Source: Streptomyces antarcticus
Lineage (GTDB): Bacteria; Actinomycetota; Actinomycetes; Streptomycetales; Streptomycetaceae
Assembly: GCF_026627255.1 (NCBI RefSeq)
Contig: NZ_JAPNLM010000018.1
Location: 112,282 to 176,281 of the forward strand
Direction of reading: 5' to 3'
Length of the DNA: 64,000 bases
The translations under genes were made by a program, and so were the position numbers. This document shows positions 24,387-31,526 of the stretch, piece after piece; position 1 is the first letter of the stretch; the number at the start of each line of letters is the position of its first letter. Under the pieces are notes generated by a model. That model did not search any database, had not been told where the DNA came from, and worked only from the letters and a program-made list of their open reading frames with translations.

Positions 24387-25051
24387 CCGCCGACCGCACC
24401 CCCCTGACCCGTACCGAACTGGCTGACCTCCTCACCGAGGTTGCGCACAGCGTCTCCGGCATCCTCACCGCCGAGTACCCGACGGCCGCTAGCCGCTCCT
24501 ACCTGCACCCCGTGCTCGGTGCACTGTCCGCCGGGCCCCGGGTCGTCTGCGAGCTGAGCGACCGGCTCGAAGGCTTCGTGGCCGACGATCCTCTCCCCAC
24601 GACTCCGGCGGGTCTGTTCACTCTGGCCTCCTACGCCTCGGCGCTGGGATGGCTCACCGAGTCCCTCGCCGAGCTGACCGCTTCGGTCGACCGGATCTGC
24701 ACGCGCGTCGGCATCCCCACGGAGGCGCCGGACCCGGCCTTCGCCGCACGGGCCACCGTGGAGCAGAACGGCGAGTTCGACTTTTCCTTCAGCGCGCTGG
24801 AGTTGGCGGCGATCCGTACTGCCGCCGAGGCCGCCGGCCTCGCGCCGGTCGACTACGTCGAGGTGCTCTCCGAGTCTCTGCTGGCAGCCTCCCGGATCAC
24901 CGACGCCTGCATGGAGATCTCCAGCGGTCTGCTCGAAGACGCCGCGTACGTCCTCGGCGAGGCGACCGACCACATCTGGATCGGCGACGGTCCCGAGAGC
25001 CTTCCCACTCTGGTCCGCTCCCTGCTCGCTCGGATGGAGGCGGCGGAGTGA
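24383..25051 (+). CDS. Helical protein, possible partner of the RelE-like protein
   Basis: The 222-aa product is helical throughout. A segment near residue 130 (FSFSALELAAIRTAAEAAG) has the strand-helix look of a ribbon-helix-helix or antitoxin element, followed by acidic helices (LLEDAAYVLGEATDHIWIG). It overlaps the toxin-like gene by ATGA and the next gene by GTGA. It lacks the tail, so if tails mean export this would be the protein that stays in the donor, as an antitoxin should. This reading is inferred. Confidence 0.6.
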   Translation: MTADRTPLTRTELADLLTEVAHSVSGILTAEYPTAASRSYLHPVLGALSAGPRVVCELSDRLEGFVADDPLPTTPAGLFTLASYASALGWLTESLAELTASVDRICTRVGIPTEAPDPAFAARATVEQNGEFDFSFSALELAAIRTAAEAAGLAPVDYVEVLSESLLAASRITDACMEISSGLLEDAAYVLGEATDHIWIGDGPESLPTLVRSLLARMEAAE

Positions 25052-25473
25052 ACCCTCATGACGCAAAAGGGCGGGCCGATGACTGGGCCATCTCGGGTGA
25101 CCGCCGCCTCCGCGCCCTCGAAGCCGTCGAGGCCGGCGGACTGCGGTTCCACCAGAGCGCGGTCTACGGCTACATCTATCTCTCCGACGGACAGGGCCAG
25201 CGCCCTAACCCGGAGGTCTGGCCTGAGACCGTCCAGCGGCTGGTCGCCGACGGGCTACTCGTCCAGGACACCAGCGAGGGGCTGTACCGGCCTGGGCAGC
25301 TCCTCTCGCTCACGCCGCAGGGCGAGGTGGCCCTTCGAGACGCTCGTACGGCCACGCCGCGCGTATCCGCCGCCCTCAGCCGCAGCGGCGCTGCAGCGAT
25401 CTCCGGCCACGGCGTCGACCCATCCGCCGCACCTGCGACAAGCACGGCCACCAAGCCGTTCCGTTCCCGCTGA
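25048..25473 (+). CDS. Small winged-helix-like protein with AALSRS...FRSR tail
   Basis: The 141-aa product, starting at a GTG inside the previous stop, has a compact domain (RRLRALEAVEAGGLRFHQSA ... VQRLVADGLLVQDTSEGLYR ... LSLTPQGEVALRDA) that reads like a winged helix-turn-helix: helix pair, then a beta hairpin carrying 'LTPQGEVAL'. The tail starts VSAALSRSGAAAISG and ends KPFRSR. It may be a DNA-binding regulator carried to the recipient. Confidence 0.65.
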   Translation: MNPHDAKGRADDWAISGDRRLRALEAVEAGGLRFHQSAVYGYIYLSDGQGQRPNPEVWPETVQRLVADGLLVQDTSEGLYRPGQLLSLTPQGEVALRDARTATPRVSAALSRSGAAAISGHGVDPSAAPATSTATKPFRSR

Positions 25474-25494
25474 TTCCCTAGAAAGGACGCCCTC

Positions 25495-26034
25495 ATGTCC
25501 ACCGCGATCTACACCCGCCGCCTGGTCGAGCACCGGTACGGCCGCCCGCTGGAGAAGCTGCAGCGCGGCAACGCCTCCTGCCGTTCCGACGACCCTGTTC
25601 TGCCCATCCTGCTGCGGCGGCTCGACGGACTCGCCCAGACCGGTGCCGATGCCCGGTCAGCCCGCCGCAACCTCGACGCGGCCTGGCAGCGGCACCGCTC
25701 CGGCGAACACGCCCTCGACGATCTCGTTCTGCTGTACGCGGCCGAAGTCGTCGACCTCGAACGCCAGGAACAGAGCGAGGCGGAAGCGGTCTGGGACCTG
25801 CTGGATGTCCGCCTCCTCCTGGACCGCGCTTCTACTCAGCGTCCGTCGGCTCATCGAACCATCCCTGCTCCTGACGAGGACCTGCTGGCCACCGCCCGCG
25901 AGGTCGCCGCCGGCCTGCATCGCCTCAACCGCGAGGCACTGCGCCGGGGCCTGCGCGACCGCGGCGTCCACGTCAGCAACCGCCGCCTCGGCGCGGTGCT
26001 CCAGAGGCTTCGAGCCGAGAGCACCTCCCGCTGA
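25495..26034 (+). CDS. Unknown basic helical protein
   Basis: The 179-aa product has an Arg-rich helical N-terminal half and a C-terminal helix-turn-helix-like end (LRRGLRDRGVHVSNRRLGAV, then LQRLRAESTSR). GAAAGGA precedes the ATG. The pattern 'LR-x-RG-V-x-V-SNRRLG' is typical of short DNA-binding segments. No AAxxRS element, though the C-terminus ends in Arg. Confidence 0.65.
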   Translation: MSTAIYTRRLVEHRYGRPLEKLQRGNASCRSDDPVLPILLRRLDGLAQTGADARSARRNLDAAWQRHRSGEHALDDLVLLYAAEVVDLERQEQSEAEAVWDLLDVRLLLDRASTQRPSAHRTIPAPDEDLLATAREVAAGLHRLNREALRRGLRDRGVHVSNRRLGAVLQRLRAESTSR

Positions 26035-26090
26035 CCGCTCAGGCGCACCGCAAATCCACAAACCCCCTTTGCTCTTACGGAGTTCACCCC

Positions 26091-26936
26091 ATGTCCTCCT
26101 CCTCTCAGTCTTCCGCCGCCTCGATCGGGTCGGTCGATGCCCAGCGTGTCGAGGACGCGCTTTCCCTGATAGCACCGAAGTGGACCACTTGGTCGGCGCA
26201 GACCCTGGCGCAGCAGGGCAGCCCCATGCGTGTGCGTGACGTCGCGACCAGGCTCCCCTTCGTCAGCGAGCAGCTCGTCGGCAAGCGGCTGGCCCAGATG
26301 CACGCTGACGGACTGGTAACCCGAGCCGCCGACCGTCATGGCGCTCCGTATCAGCTCAGCGCCTTCGGCGAATCGCTCTCTCGTGTGCACCACGCCCTTT
26401 CTGGCTGGTCCCAGGCCAACTTGTCGCTCGGTGGCCAGGTAGCTGGTGCCGAACGCGTCGAGGACGCCGTGCGGCGGCTGCACCTACGGCATTCGACCGC
26501 CGTGATCCAGGTTCTCGACGAGGGCGGCCCGATGCGGTTCGTCCATATCGCCGAGGAGGCCGGCCTGGACAACGGCTTCACCCGGCAGCGCCTCAACCGG
26601 CTTCAGGTCGACGGCTTGGTCGCCCGTACCGGGCCCCGCCACGGCGACCCCTACGTCCTGACCGACGCCGGGCGGGCGCTGGGCCCCGTCTACGCAGCCG
26701 TCGAGCACTGGAGTGACCCCGTCACCACACGGAATCGCTCGGCACCGCCGACCCGTGTCGTGGCGGCCACCCGGACCCACACCGGCGTCCCGCTGGGGTC
26801 GGACAACGTCCGAACTGCAGCGGCCCTGCGTCGGAGCGCCGCCGCGCCGAGCGCTCTGTTCAGCCACGCACCGCAGCCGCAACCGCGGGTGCCGTCGGCC
26901 GTCACCGCCCAGTCGACCCCCTCTCGGGGCCGGTGA
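26091..26936 (+). CDS. Double winged-helix (HxlR/MarR-like) regulator with tail
   Basis: The 281-aa product has two similar winged-helix units: residues about 18-105 (ALSLIAPKWTTWSAQTL ... LVGKRLAQMHADGLVTRAA ... YQLSAFGESL) and about 120-205 (RLHLRHSTAVIQVLDEGG ... FTRQRLNRLQVDGLVART ... YVLTDAGRAL). Both carry the HxlR-type wing 'Y-x-LT-x-x-G'. The tail has RTAAALRRSAAAPSAL and ends QSTPSRGR. It is probably a transcriptional regulator; tandem single-chain repeats could mimic a dimer. Target unknown. Confidence 0.75.
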   Translation: MSSSSQSSAASIGSVDAQRVEDALSLIAPKWTTWSAQTLAQQGSPMRVRDVATRLPFVSEQLVGKRLAQMHADGLVTRAADRHGAPYQLSAFGESLSRVHHALSGWSQANLSLGGQVAGAERVEDAVRRLHLRHSTAVIQVLDEGGPMRFVHIAEEAGLDNGFTRQRLNRLQVDGLVARTGPRHGDPYVLTDAGRALGPVYAAVEHWSDPVTTRNRSAPPTRVVAATRTHTGVPLGSDNVRTAAALRRSAAAPSALFSHAPQPQPRVPSAVTAQSTPSRGR

Positions 26937-27057
26937 TCCGGGTGGTGCTGAGAACCAGCCGCACTTCCCCGTTGCCATGGCGCCCGCGTGCAGTCGAGCA
27001 GCCCGTTCCGCTGTGCACGCGGGCGCGTTCCCCTCCATCGTCCCCGGAGCCTCGACT

Positions 27058-28002
27058 ATGAGCACCCAGCAGCCCTACAGCCAGGATCCCTACCAAGAGG
27101 TACTGGTCAGCCCCATGTACCTGGCCGGTTCCAACGGGACCGGAGACGCTGGCTTCGCCCCCGTCGCTCACTGGCCCCATCACTACCTCGACGAGGGCCC
27201 CTGCCAACTGCTTGTCACCTCGCCGGATCAGAGGATCCGTATCGGCTGGTTCGGTGACGACTTCGAGCTGTGGAAGATCACCGCAGCCGAAGAGGCCGTC
27301 TCCGCACCCCGCTGGACAGCGACCTTCAACCACGTCACCCCGGCCGAGATCGTCGCCGGTCTCACCACCGCTCTCGCTCACGACTACGCCGAAGCCGACG
27401 CCTACGAGGGCAACGGGCGCTTCCTGGCGAGCCCGTCGTACCGCTGGGCCGATGCCGTCCGGCCCCTGACCGATGCCGGCTGGACCCGCGACGGCGGAGC
27501 CGAGCTGGGCACCGTCGAGATCATCGCCCCGGACGGACAAGCAGGGATCCTCATCGACAACCGTCGCTCCCGTCCGGACGACGAAGCCGTAACGCTCTGG
27601 GCGGGTCCACCAGGGTGGGGCACTCGCGCGGAGGCGTACTTCTCCGCCGGTACTCCCTCCCATCTGATCGCCGCAACGGCAGCGGTCATGGCCGATCCAG
27701 CCCCGGCGGCACGTGAGCGGCACCAGATCCACCGCGAGGTGGAGCACCTGGTCTCGCTCACCCCAGTCGGCCCGATCGCCCCCCAGGTTCCTCGGGCTCC
27801 CACCCCCCTTGACGTACGCCGCACCGCCGTCACGCAGGCCGTCAACCGCGCCGCACGTTTCCCTCGCACAGCCGCCGACCTGCGGGTCATGGCCGCCCGC
27901 AGCCGTACAGGGGCCTCGGCGCAGAACCGGTCGAGCAATCCTTCGCCCGCTCTCGGGGGCAGGCCGCTGGCCGCCCCGACACCCCCACGCCGTAGCCGCT
28001 GA
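27058..28002 (+). CDS. Two-domain DUF317 protein with tail
   Basis: The 314-aa product has two DUF317 domains: residues about 18-112 (SPMYLAGSNGTGDAGF, LLVTSPDQRIRIGWF, THVTP-type end NHVTPAEIVAGLTTAL) and about 125-220 (DAVRPLTDAGWTRDGG, IIAPDGQAGILI). DUF317 is found mainly in Streptomyces, often on mobile elements; its function is unknown. The tail begins VMAARSRTGASAQ and ends TPPRRSR. The 120-bp gap before it holds no gene. Confidence 0.8.
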   Translation: MSTQQPYSQDPYQEVLVSPMYLAGSNGTGDAGFAPVAHWPHHYLDEGPCQLLVTSPDQRIRIGWFGDDFELWKITAAEEAVSAPRWTATFNHVTPAEIVAGLTTALAHDYAEADAYEGNGRFLASPSYRWADAVRPLTDAGWTRDGGAELGTVEIIAPDGQAGILIDNRRSRPDDEAVTLWAGPPGWGTRAEAYFSAGTPSHLIAATAAVMADPAPAARERHQIHREVEHLVSLTPVGPIAPQVPRAPTPLDVRRTAVTQAVNRAARFPRTAADLRVMAARSRTGASAQNRSSNPSPALGGRPLAAPTPPRRSR

Positions 28003-28072
28003 TCATCGGCTTCAGCCTCTCTGGGACAGCCCCTCCGCCCGAAGCGCCACTCCGAATGCCGGGAGTTCCACC

Positions 28073-28526
28073 ATGCCCGACGCCACCGCACTCGATCAGG
28101 CCACGACCATGATCGAGAAAGCCTGGGGCCGCCCGATCGAAGCTCTGGAATCCCTCGCGGTCCGCCGCCCTAGCGACGAGCCGCTCCTGCGCTCGGCCAT
28201 GCGCATCCGCTCGTCCTTGGTCGTCACCGACAACGCCGTGGCTGTGCACCAAGACCGTCTGCACGCCCTAACCCAGGATCACCGGCTCAGCGGCAGACCT
28301 TCGCGTCGCTCAAGCCGAGAGCCGGACTTCCCTTCAGGCCATCAGTCACGTGATCGAAGCACGTGAAGCCGCCGCCACCGCGGACCGGCCCCCAGCAGCC
28401 CGGCTGGCCCAGGCCGCTGTCGCCCGCTCCGGGCACGCTCCACGCACCCTGGGCCAGTCGCCCGATCAACCCGCGCCTTCGGCCGCTTCCGGCCCGTCGG
28501 TGGCCGCACCGGGGCCGCACCGCTGA
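28073..28526 (+). pseudogene. Helical protein with tail, one frame break
   Basis: The first frame (MPDATALDQATTMIEKAW ...) would stop at 28366 as 97 residues. Switching by one base near 28290 gives a continuation rich in helix (DLRVAQAESRTSLQAISH) and a typical tail, AQAAVARSGHAPRTLG, ending VAAPGPHR at 28526. The tail makes it clear that the second frame is the original one, for a protein of about 150 residues. Decay or a sequencing error cannot be separated here. Confidence 0.6.
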
Positions 28527-28530
28527 TCGG

Positions 28531-28797
28531 TCAGCCGAGGTCCCCGTCGCGGTGGGCATCCCCGATGCGGGAGCCCACCGCGCGGGCCAGGTCCTCCAAC
28601 GTCAACTCGACGCGACGCCCATCCGCGATCCGATCCTGCACCACGGCGTCCTCGTCTCGGCATCCGTCGGACTGCACACCGACGGCCCACTGGCCGTCGG
28701 CGACCATCGCGATGTCACCGACCGTCCACGGCCGCCCGGCGGCGCGGACCTTGCGTTCCAGCCCGGCCCCGTCCCAGTGTCTGCTCGGCTCCGCCAT
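28531..28797 (-). CDS. Small protein, convergent to the tail operon
   Basis: The 88-aa product (MAEPSRHWDGAGLERKVR ... VGDIAMVADGQWAVGV) has a good ribosome binding site (GGGGGAGCAGGG) before its ATG. It ends five bases from the stop of the preceding + strand gene. The sequence looks like a small beta-rich domain. It is the only - strand gene within the transfer run, so it may be an independent insertion or a regulator. No family recognised. Confidence 0.5.
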   Translation of the reverse strand: MAEPSRHWDGAGLERKVRAAGRPWTVGDIAMVADGQWAVGVQSDGCRDEDAVVQDRIADGRRVELTLEDLARAVGSRIGDAHRDGDLG

Positions 28798-29016
28798 CCC
28801 TGCTCCCCCTTCGGTCCTGTGCGGCCCATTGCCGCAACCCAGTTACGACAACCGCCTTCGCCGTTCCATTCCCGGCGTCAGAGTCCCCCACCGACGGCCG
28901 CCAGTTCGCCCACGGCAGACGCCGCTTCCCGGGAAAGGACTACGTACTTCGGGACACCGCATGTCAACGTACGGGTGTTGGGAAAAACCGCAGGTCAACG
29001 AAGGGATCGTCCAACC
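28798..29016 (+). promoter_or_regulatory. Intergenic region with a GTCAACG direct repeat
   Basis: This gap between a leftward and a rightward gene probably holds two promoters. GTCAACG occurs twice about 31 bp apart (ATGTCAACGTACGG and AGGTCAACGAAGG) just before the DUF317 gene at 29017 and may be an operator. No other structure was seen. Confidence 0.35.
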
Positions 29017-29364
29017 GTGAACACCTCCCCCACCCTCCTGCCCGCCGTCGTCCGCCCGGCCGTGGAAGACCGCCGCTGGCTCTCCTCCGACCACTGCGCG
29101 GGCCCGGTGCTCGACCTCCTCGATGCCCTCGGCTGGGCGATTGTCGACACCCCGGAGGCCAACGTCCACGCGACGAGCCCGGACGGCCGTGTCTACGTCG
29201 GCTGGCTCCCCGAGGACTCCGCCGCCTGGAAGCGCGGCATCGTCTGGCAGGTCCGAGTGCAGTCCACCGAAGGCGACCCGTGGGTGCAGGAGTTCGGCCT
29301 CTACACCCCCTCCGAGGCCGTTGCTGGATTCCTGGCCGCGCTCATCGCCACTCCCACCCGCTGA
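29017..29364 (+). CDS. Single-domain DUF317 protein
   Basis: The 115-aa product, GTG-started, is one DUF317 domain: RRWLSSDHCAGPVLDLLDAL, HATSPDGRVYVGWLPEDS and GLYTPSEAVAGFLAALI at the end. It lacks the shared tail, ending ATPTR. It is shorter than the two-domain protein at 27058. Function unknown. Confidence 0.75.
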   Translation: MNTSPTLLPAVVRPAVEDRRWLSSDHCAGPVLDLLDALGWAIVDTPEANVHATSPDGRVYVGWLPEDSAAWKRGIVWQVRVQSTEGDPWVQEFGLYTPSEAVAGFLAALIATPTR

Positions 29365-29396
29365 CCGCGCTACCGACCCTGTATCGGAGGAACCCC

Positions 29397-29657
29397 GTGG
29401 TACACCGCGCCCCACTCACCAACCATCATGCCGACGGCACTCTCTGCCCGGCGGACCACAAGCACACGAGTTCCGGCAAGCCGCTCCACCCCGACTGCCC
29501 CGGCCGCGCGTACACGCAAGCCATCTGCTCGTGCGGCGGCTGGGACATGAAGCAGTCCGGCAAGGGCTACGTCAACGAGAGTCGCAAGCGGCACCTCACC
29601 AGCCACACCCAGGGGCCGAAGCTCCTTCGCGACCTGCTGCGTCTCGACACGTCCTGA
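29397..29657 (+). CDS. Small zinc-binding-like protein
   Basis: The 86-aa product, GTG-started after CGGAGG, has several Cys/His pairs: CPADHKH, HPDCP, ICSCGGW and a later RKRHLTSH. These could form one or two zinc fingers. It ends LLRDLLRLDTS. Probably a small DNA- or RNA-binding protein. No family name known to me. Confidence 0.6.
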   Translation: MVHRAPLTNHHADGTLCPADHKHTSSGKPLHPDCPGRAYTQAICSCGGWDMKQSGKGYVNESRKRHLTSHTQGPKLLRDLLRLDTS

Positions 29658-29709
29658 CGCTCACTCATCAACCCAGCCATGCCGTTCCGTACCGCTCCCG
29701 GAGGATCCC

Positions 29710-29922
29710 GTGCCCCACTATCTGACCGTCGGCCACCTGCTCCGCCAGCTCCAGGACCTTGACCCCAGCCTGCCGATCCGCCTTGCCATCAACCCGGACT
29801 TCCCCTTCACCCACTATCTCGGGGCGGAGGTCATCGTCCGGGACGGCAAGGCGTTCATCGCCGACGACGGCCAGGAGGACTACCTCCCGGCGGTGGTCAG
29901 TGATGCTCTCGCTTGGGCCTGA
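29710..29922 (+). CDS. Small conserved-looking protein
   Basis: The 70-aa product, GTG-started after GGAGGA, reads TVGHLLRQLQDLDPSLPIRL, then a beta-rich end. The pattern 'LTVGHLLxxLQDLDPSLPVRL' is familiar from small proteins of actinobacterial phages and plasmids, without known function. Confidence 0.6.
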   Translation: MPHYLTVGHLLRQLQDLDPSLPIRLAINPDFPFTHYLGAEVIVRDGKAFIADDGQEDYLPAVVSDALAWA

Positions 29923-30013
29923 CCTCTCCCACCGAGAAATCCCGGAGGCTCCTATCCCGTCGCGATCCCGCCCTTCGCAGGCCCTTCCCCTTCACAGCCT
30001 GGCCGTACGCCCC

Positions 30014-30343
30014 ATGCCAAGCGCCATGCGCGGCGCGCTGGTCCAGCGCGTCTCCGCCCTGCCCGACGGGCCGCTCGACGTCACCTGGCTCGCCGTAGAA
30101 ACCCCGAGACTCCCCCTTGGCCGCATTCGCCTTCGCTGGGAGCCCGCCTCCCTCGCAGGGTGGGACGTCACCGCTCACCTGGGCCTGGCCACCACCGAGG
30201 TGCATCTGGCCTCGTGGCCTGCTGCCCCGAACGACTGGCCGCGCCTGGTCCGCCCTACCCTCCACGAGGTGCTTGGCCTTTGCGCCGCCCTCGCGGTCGC
30301 GACCGCCGCCCTCGACCTCTCGAACCGCCTCGCCCAGGTCTGA
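30014..30343 (+). CDS. Unknown protein, last gene of the long operon
   Basis: The 109-aa product has a beta-rich middle (LDVTWLAVETPRLPLGRIRL) and a helical C-terminus (LHEVLGLCAALAVATAALDL). The start is uncertain: no good ribosome binding site precedes 30014, and the frame stays open upstream to within the preceding gene. A strong terminator follows. Confidence 0.55.
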   Translation: MPSAMRGALVQRVSALPDGPLDVTWLAVETPRLPLGRIRLRWEPASLAGWDVTAHLGLATTEVHLASWPAAPNDWPRLVRPTLHEVLGLCAALAVATAALDLSNRLAQV

Positions 30344-30354
30344 CCGAACCGCAG

Positions 30355-30390
30355 AAGGCCGCCCCGCGCCGATCAGGCAGGGGCGGCCTT
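30355..30390 (+). terminator. Terminator of the transfer run
   Basis: AAGGCCGCCCC and GGGGCGGCCTT form a perfect 11-bp stem with a 14-nt loop directly after the 30343 stop. The next genes have their own spacing and ribosome binding sites. Confidence 0.7.
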
Positions 30391-30447
30391 GCCGTACGTC
30401 CAGCCGCGTGTTGCGTACGCTCATCACCGACGAACGAGGAGGACGCG

Positions 30448-30678
30448 ATGGCCGACGACCAGCAACTCTGGGGATACCCCGAGGTCGCCGCTCACCTGGG
30501 CATCAGCGTTGGGGCTGCCCGCAATCGCAAAAGCCGGGGCAGCCTGCCCGCGCCTGACGACACCACCGTGCCGGACCGGCCGCGCTGGAGACCCGCCACG
30601 TTCCAGGGCTGGAAGCCGGTCGGCCGGGGATTCCGTAGCGACCTGCACAGCCCGCACGGGATCACGCCGTTCGGCTGA
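30448..30678 (+). CDS. Excisionase/MerR-like small helix-turn-helix protein
   Basis: The 76-aa product begins DDQQLWGYPEVAAHLGISVG and continues ARNRKSRGSLPAPDD ... RPRWRPATFQGW, the pattern of AlpA/Xis-like proteins: an N-terminal helix-turn-helix followed by the 'P-x-P-D ... R-W-x-P-x-x-x-x-x-W' wing. GAGGAGGA precedes the ATG. Such proteins control excision or element genes. No integrase is visible nearby, so it may regulate rather than excise. Confidence 0.7.
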   Translation: MADDQQLWGYPEVAAHLGISVGAARNRKSRGSLPAPDDTTVPDRPRWRPATFQGWKPVGRGFRSDLHSPHGITPFG

Positions 30679-30710
30679 CCGGCGCTCCTGCCCGCCCGTA
30701 GGCTGCGGCC

Positions 30711-30944
30711 ATGACGTCCGATTCGCCGATGCCCTCCCCACCGTTCCCTTCGCCTGACAACGCTGCGCTTCGGGTGGTCGTCGGCAACGCCATCGCATCA
30801 GTCCGCAACGGCGAAGCCTCGGTGGAGGACGCGATCCTCCACGCGGCCGTCCACGGCTGGTACGAGGGGCACATCCAGGGTGAGGACGAGTGCCCCGGCT
30901 GCGACTTCCGAGGTGGGCTGCCGAAGAACGGGAACCGCGGCTGA
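30711..30944 (+). CDS. Small protein with CPGC pair
   Basis: The 77-aa product has a helical middle (VVVGNAIASVRNGEASVEDA, ILHAAVHGWYEGHIQGE) and ends DECPGCDFRGGLPKNGNRG, where a Cys pair could bind metal. It stops 9 bp before a strong terminator. Function unknown. Confidence 0.55.
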   Translation: MTSDSPMPSPPFPSPDNAALRVVVGNAIASVRNGEASVEDAILHAAVHGWYEGHIQGEDECPGCDFRGGLPKNGNRG

Positions 30945-30953
30945 CCATCGCGC

Positions 30954-30999
30954 AACGCCGAGGAGCGCCACCGACGTATCGGTGGCGCTCCTCGGCGTT
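30954..30999. terminator. Bidirectional terminator, 21-bp perfect stem
   Basis: A 21-bp perfect inverted repeat (core GAGGAGCGCCACCGA) closes a 4-nt loop, CGTA. It separates the + strand run from the convergent - strand mobilisation module. Confidence 0.85.
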
Positions 31000-31014
31000 C
31001 GGCACTCCGCTCGA

Positions 31015-31419
31015 CTAATCCAGGTAGGTGCCGGCGAAGGCCCCGTCGAAGCCGAGCGCGGTGAGGCCCTGCTCGACGCTGGGGTAGGTCGTTCCGTCCG
31101 GGATGGCGATCAGGGCGTCGAAGTCGGCGCGGCTGATCTCGGGTTCGAGCCACTGGTTGCTGCAGCGGCAGCAGACCCAGACGTTTCGGCCGTGGTTGAT
31201 GAGCAGCCAGTCGCGCCGGGCACGGCAGGCCGTGCACATCACCGGGATCCCCCGGAGGGCCAGTTCACGCGGGTGGCTGAGGCAGCGGGTCGCGCCGGGG
31301 CCGCTGGGCGGCTGCGTCTCGTACTCGAGTTGCAGCAGGGGGTCGGTACCAGCAGGGAGGACGGGCAGCACGGGTTTCGGCCCTACGGGGCGGTCGGTGG
31401 TTCTGAGCACGAGCGTCAT
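31015..31419 (-). CDS. Zinc-ribbon protein, unknown
   Basis: The 134-aa product has a CxxC-x(n)-CxxC ribbon (VMCTACRARRDWLLINHGRN, VWVCCRCSNQWLEPEI) followed by a helical C-terminus. It is the last gene of the leftward module, after the relaxase. Ribbon proteins of this kind may bind DNA or other relaxosome parts. The N-terminus is Pro-rich. Confidence 0.65.
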   Translation of the reverse strand: MTLVLRTTDRPVGPKPVLPVLPAGTDPLLQLEYETQPPSGPGATRCLSHPRELALRGIPVMCTACRARRDWLLINHGRNVWVCCRCSNQWLEPEISRADFDALIAIPDGTTYPSVEQGLTALGFDGAFAGTYLD

Positions 31420-31526
31420 CTCCCGGTCGAGGTGCTTCTGTTTCCATCCGTAACAGCCGGTGGAACGGATTGTCCAGGGGTTTGTCGGAGTCCGGCGGGC
31501 CGGTCAACCGGCCCGCCGGACCCTCG

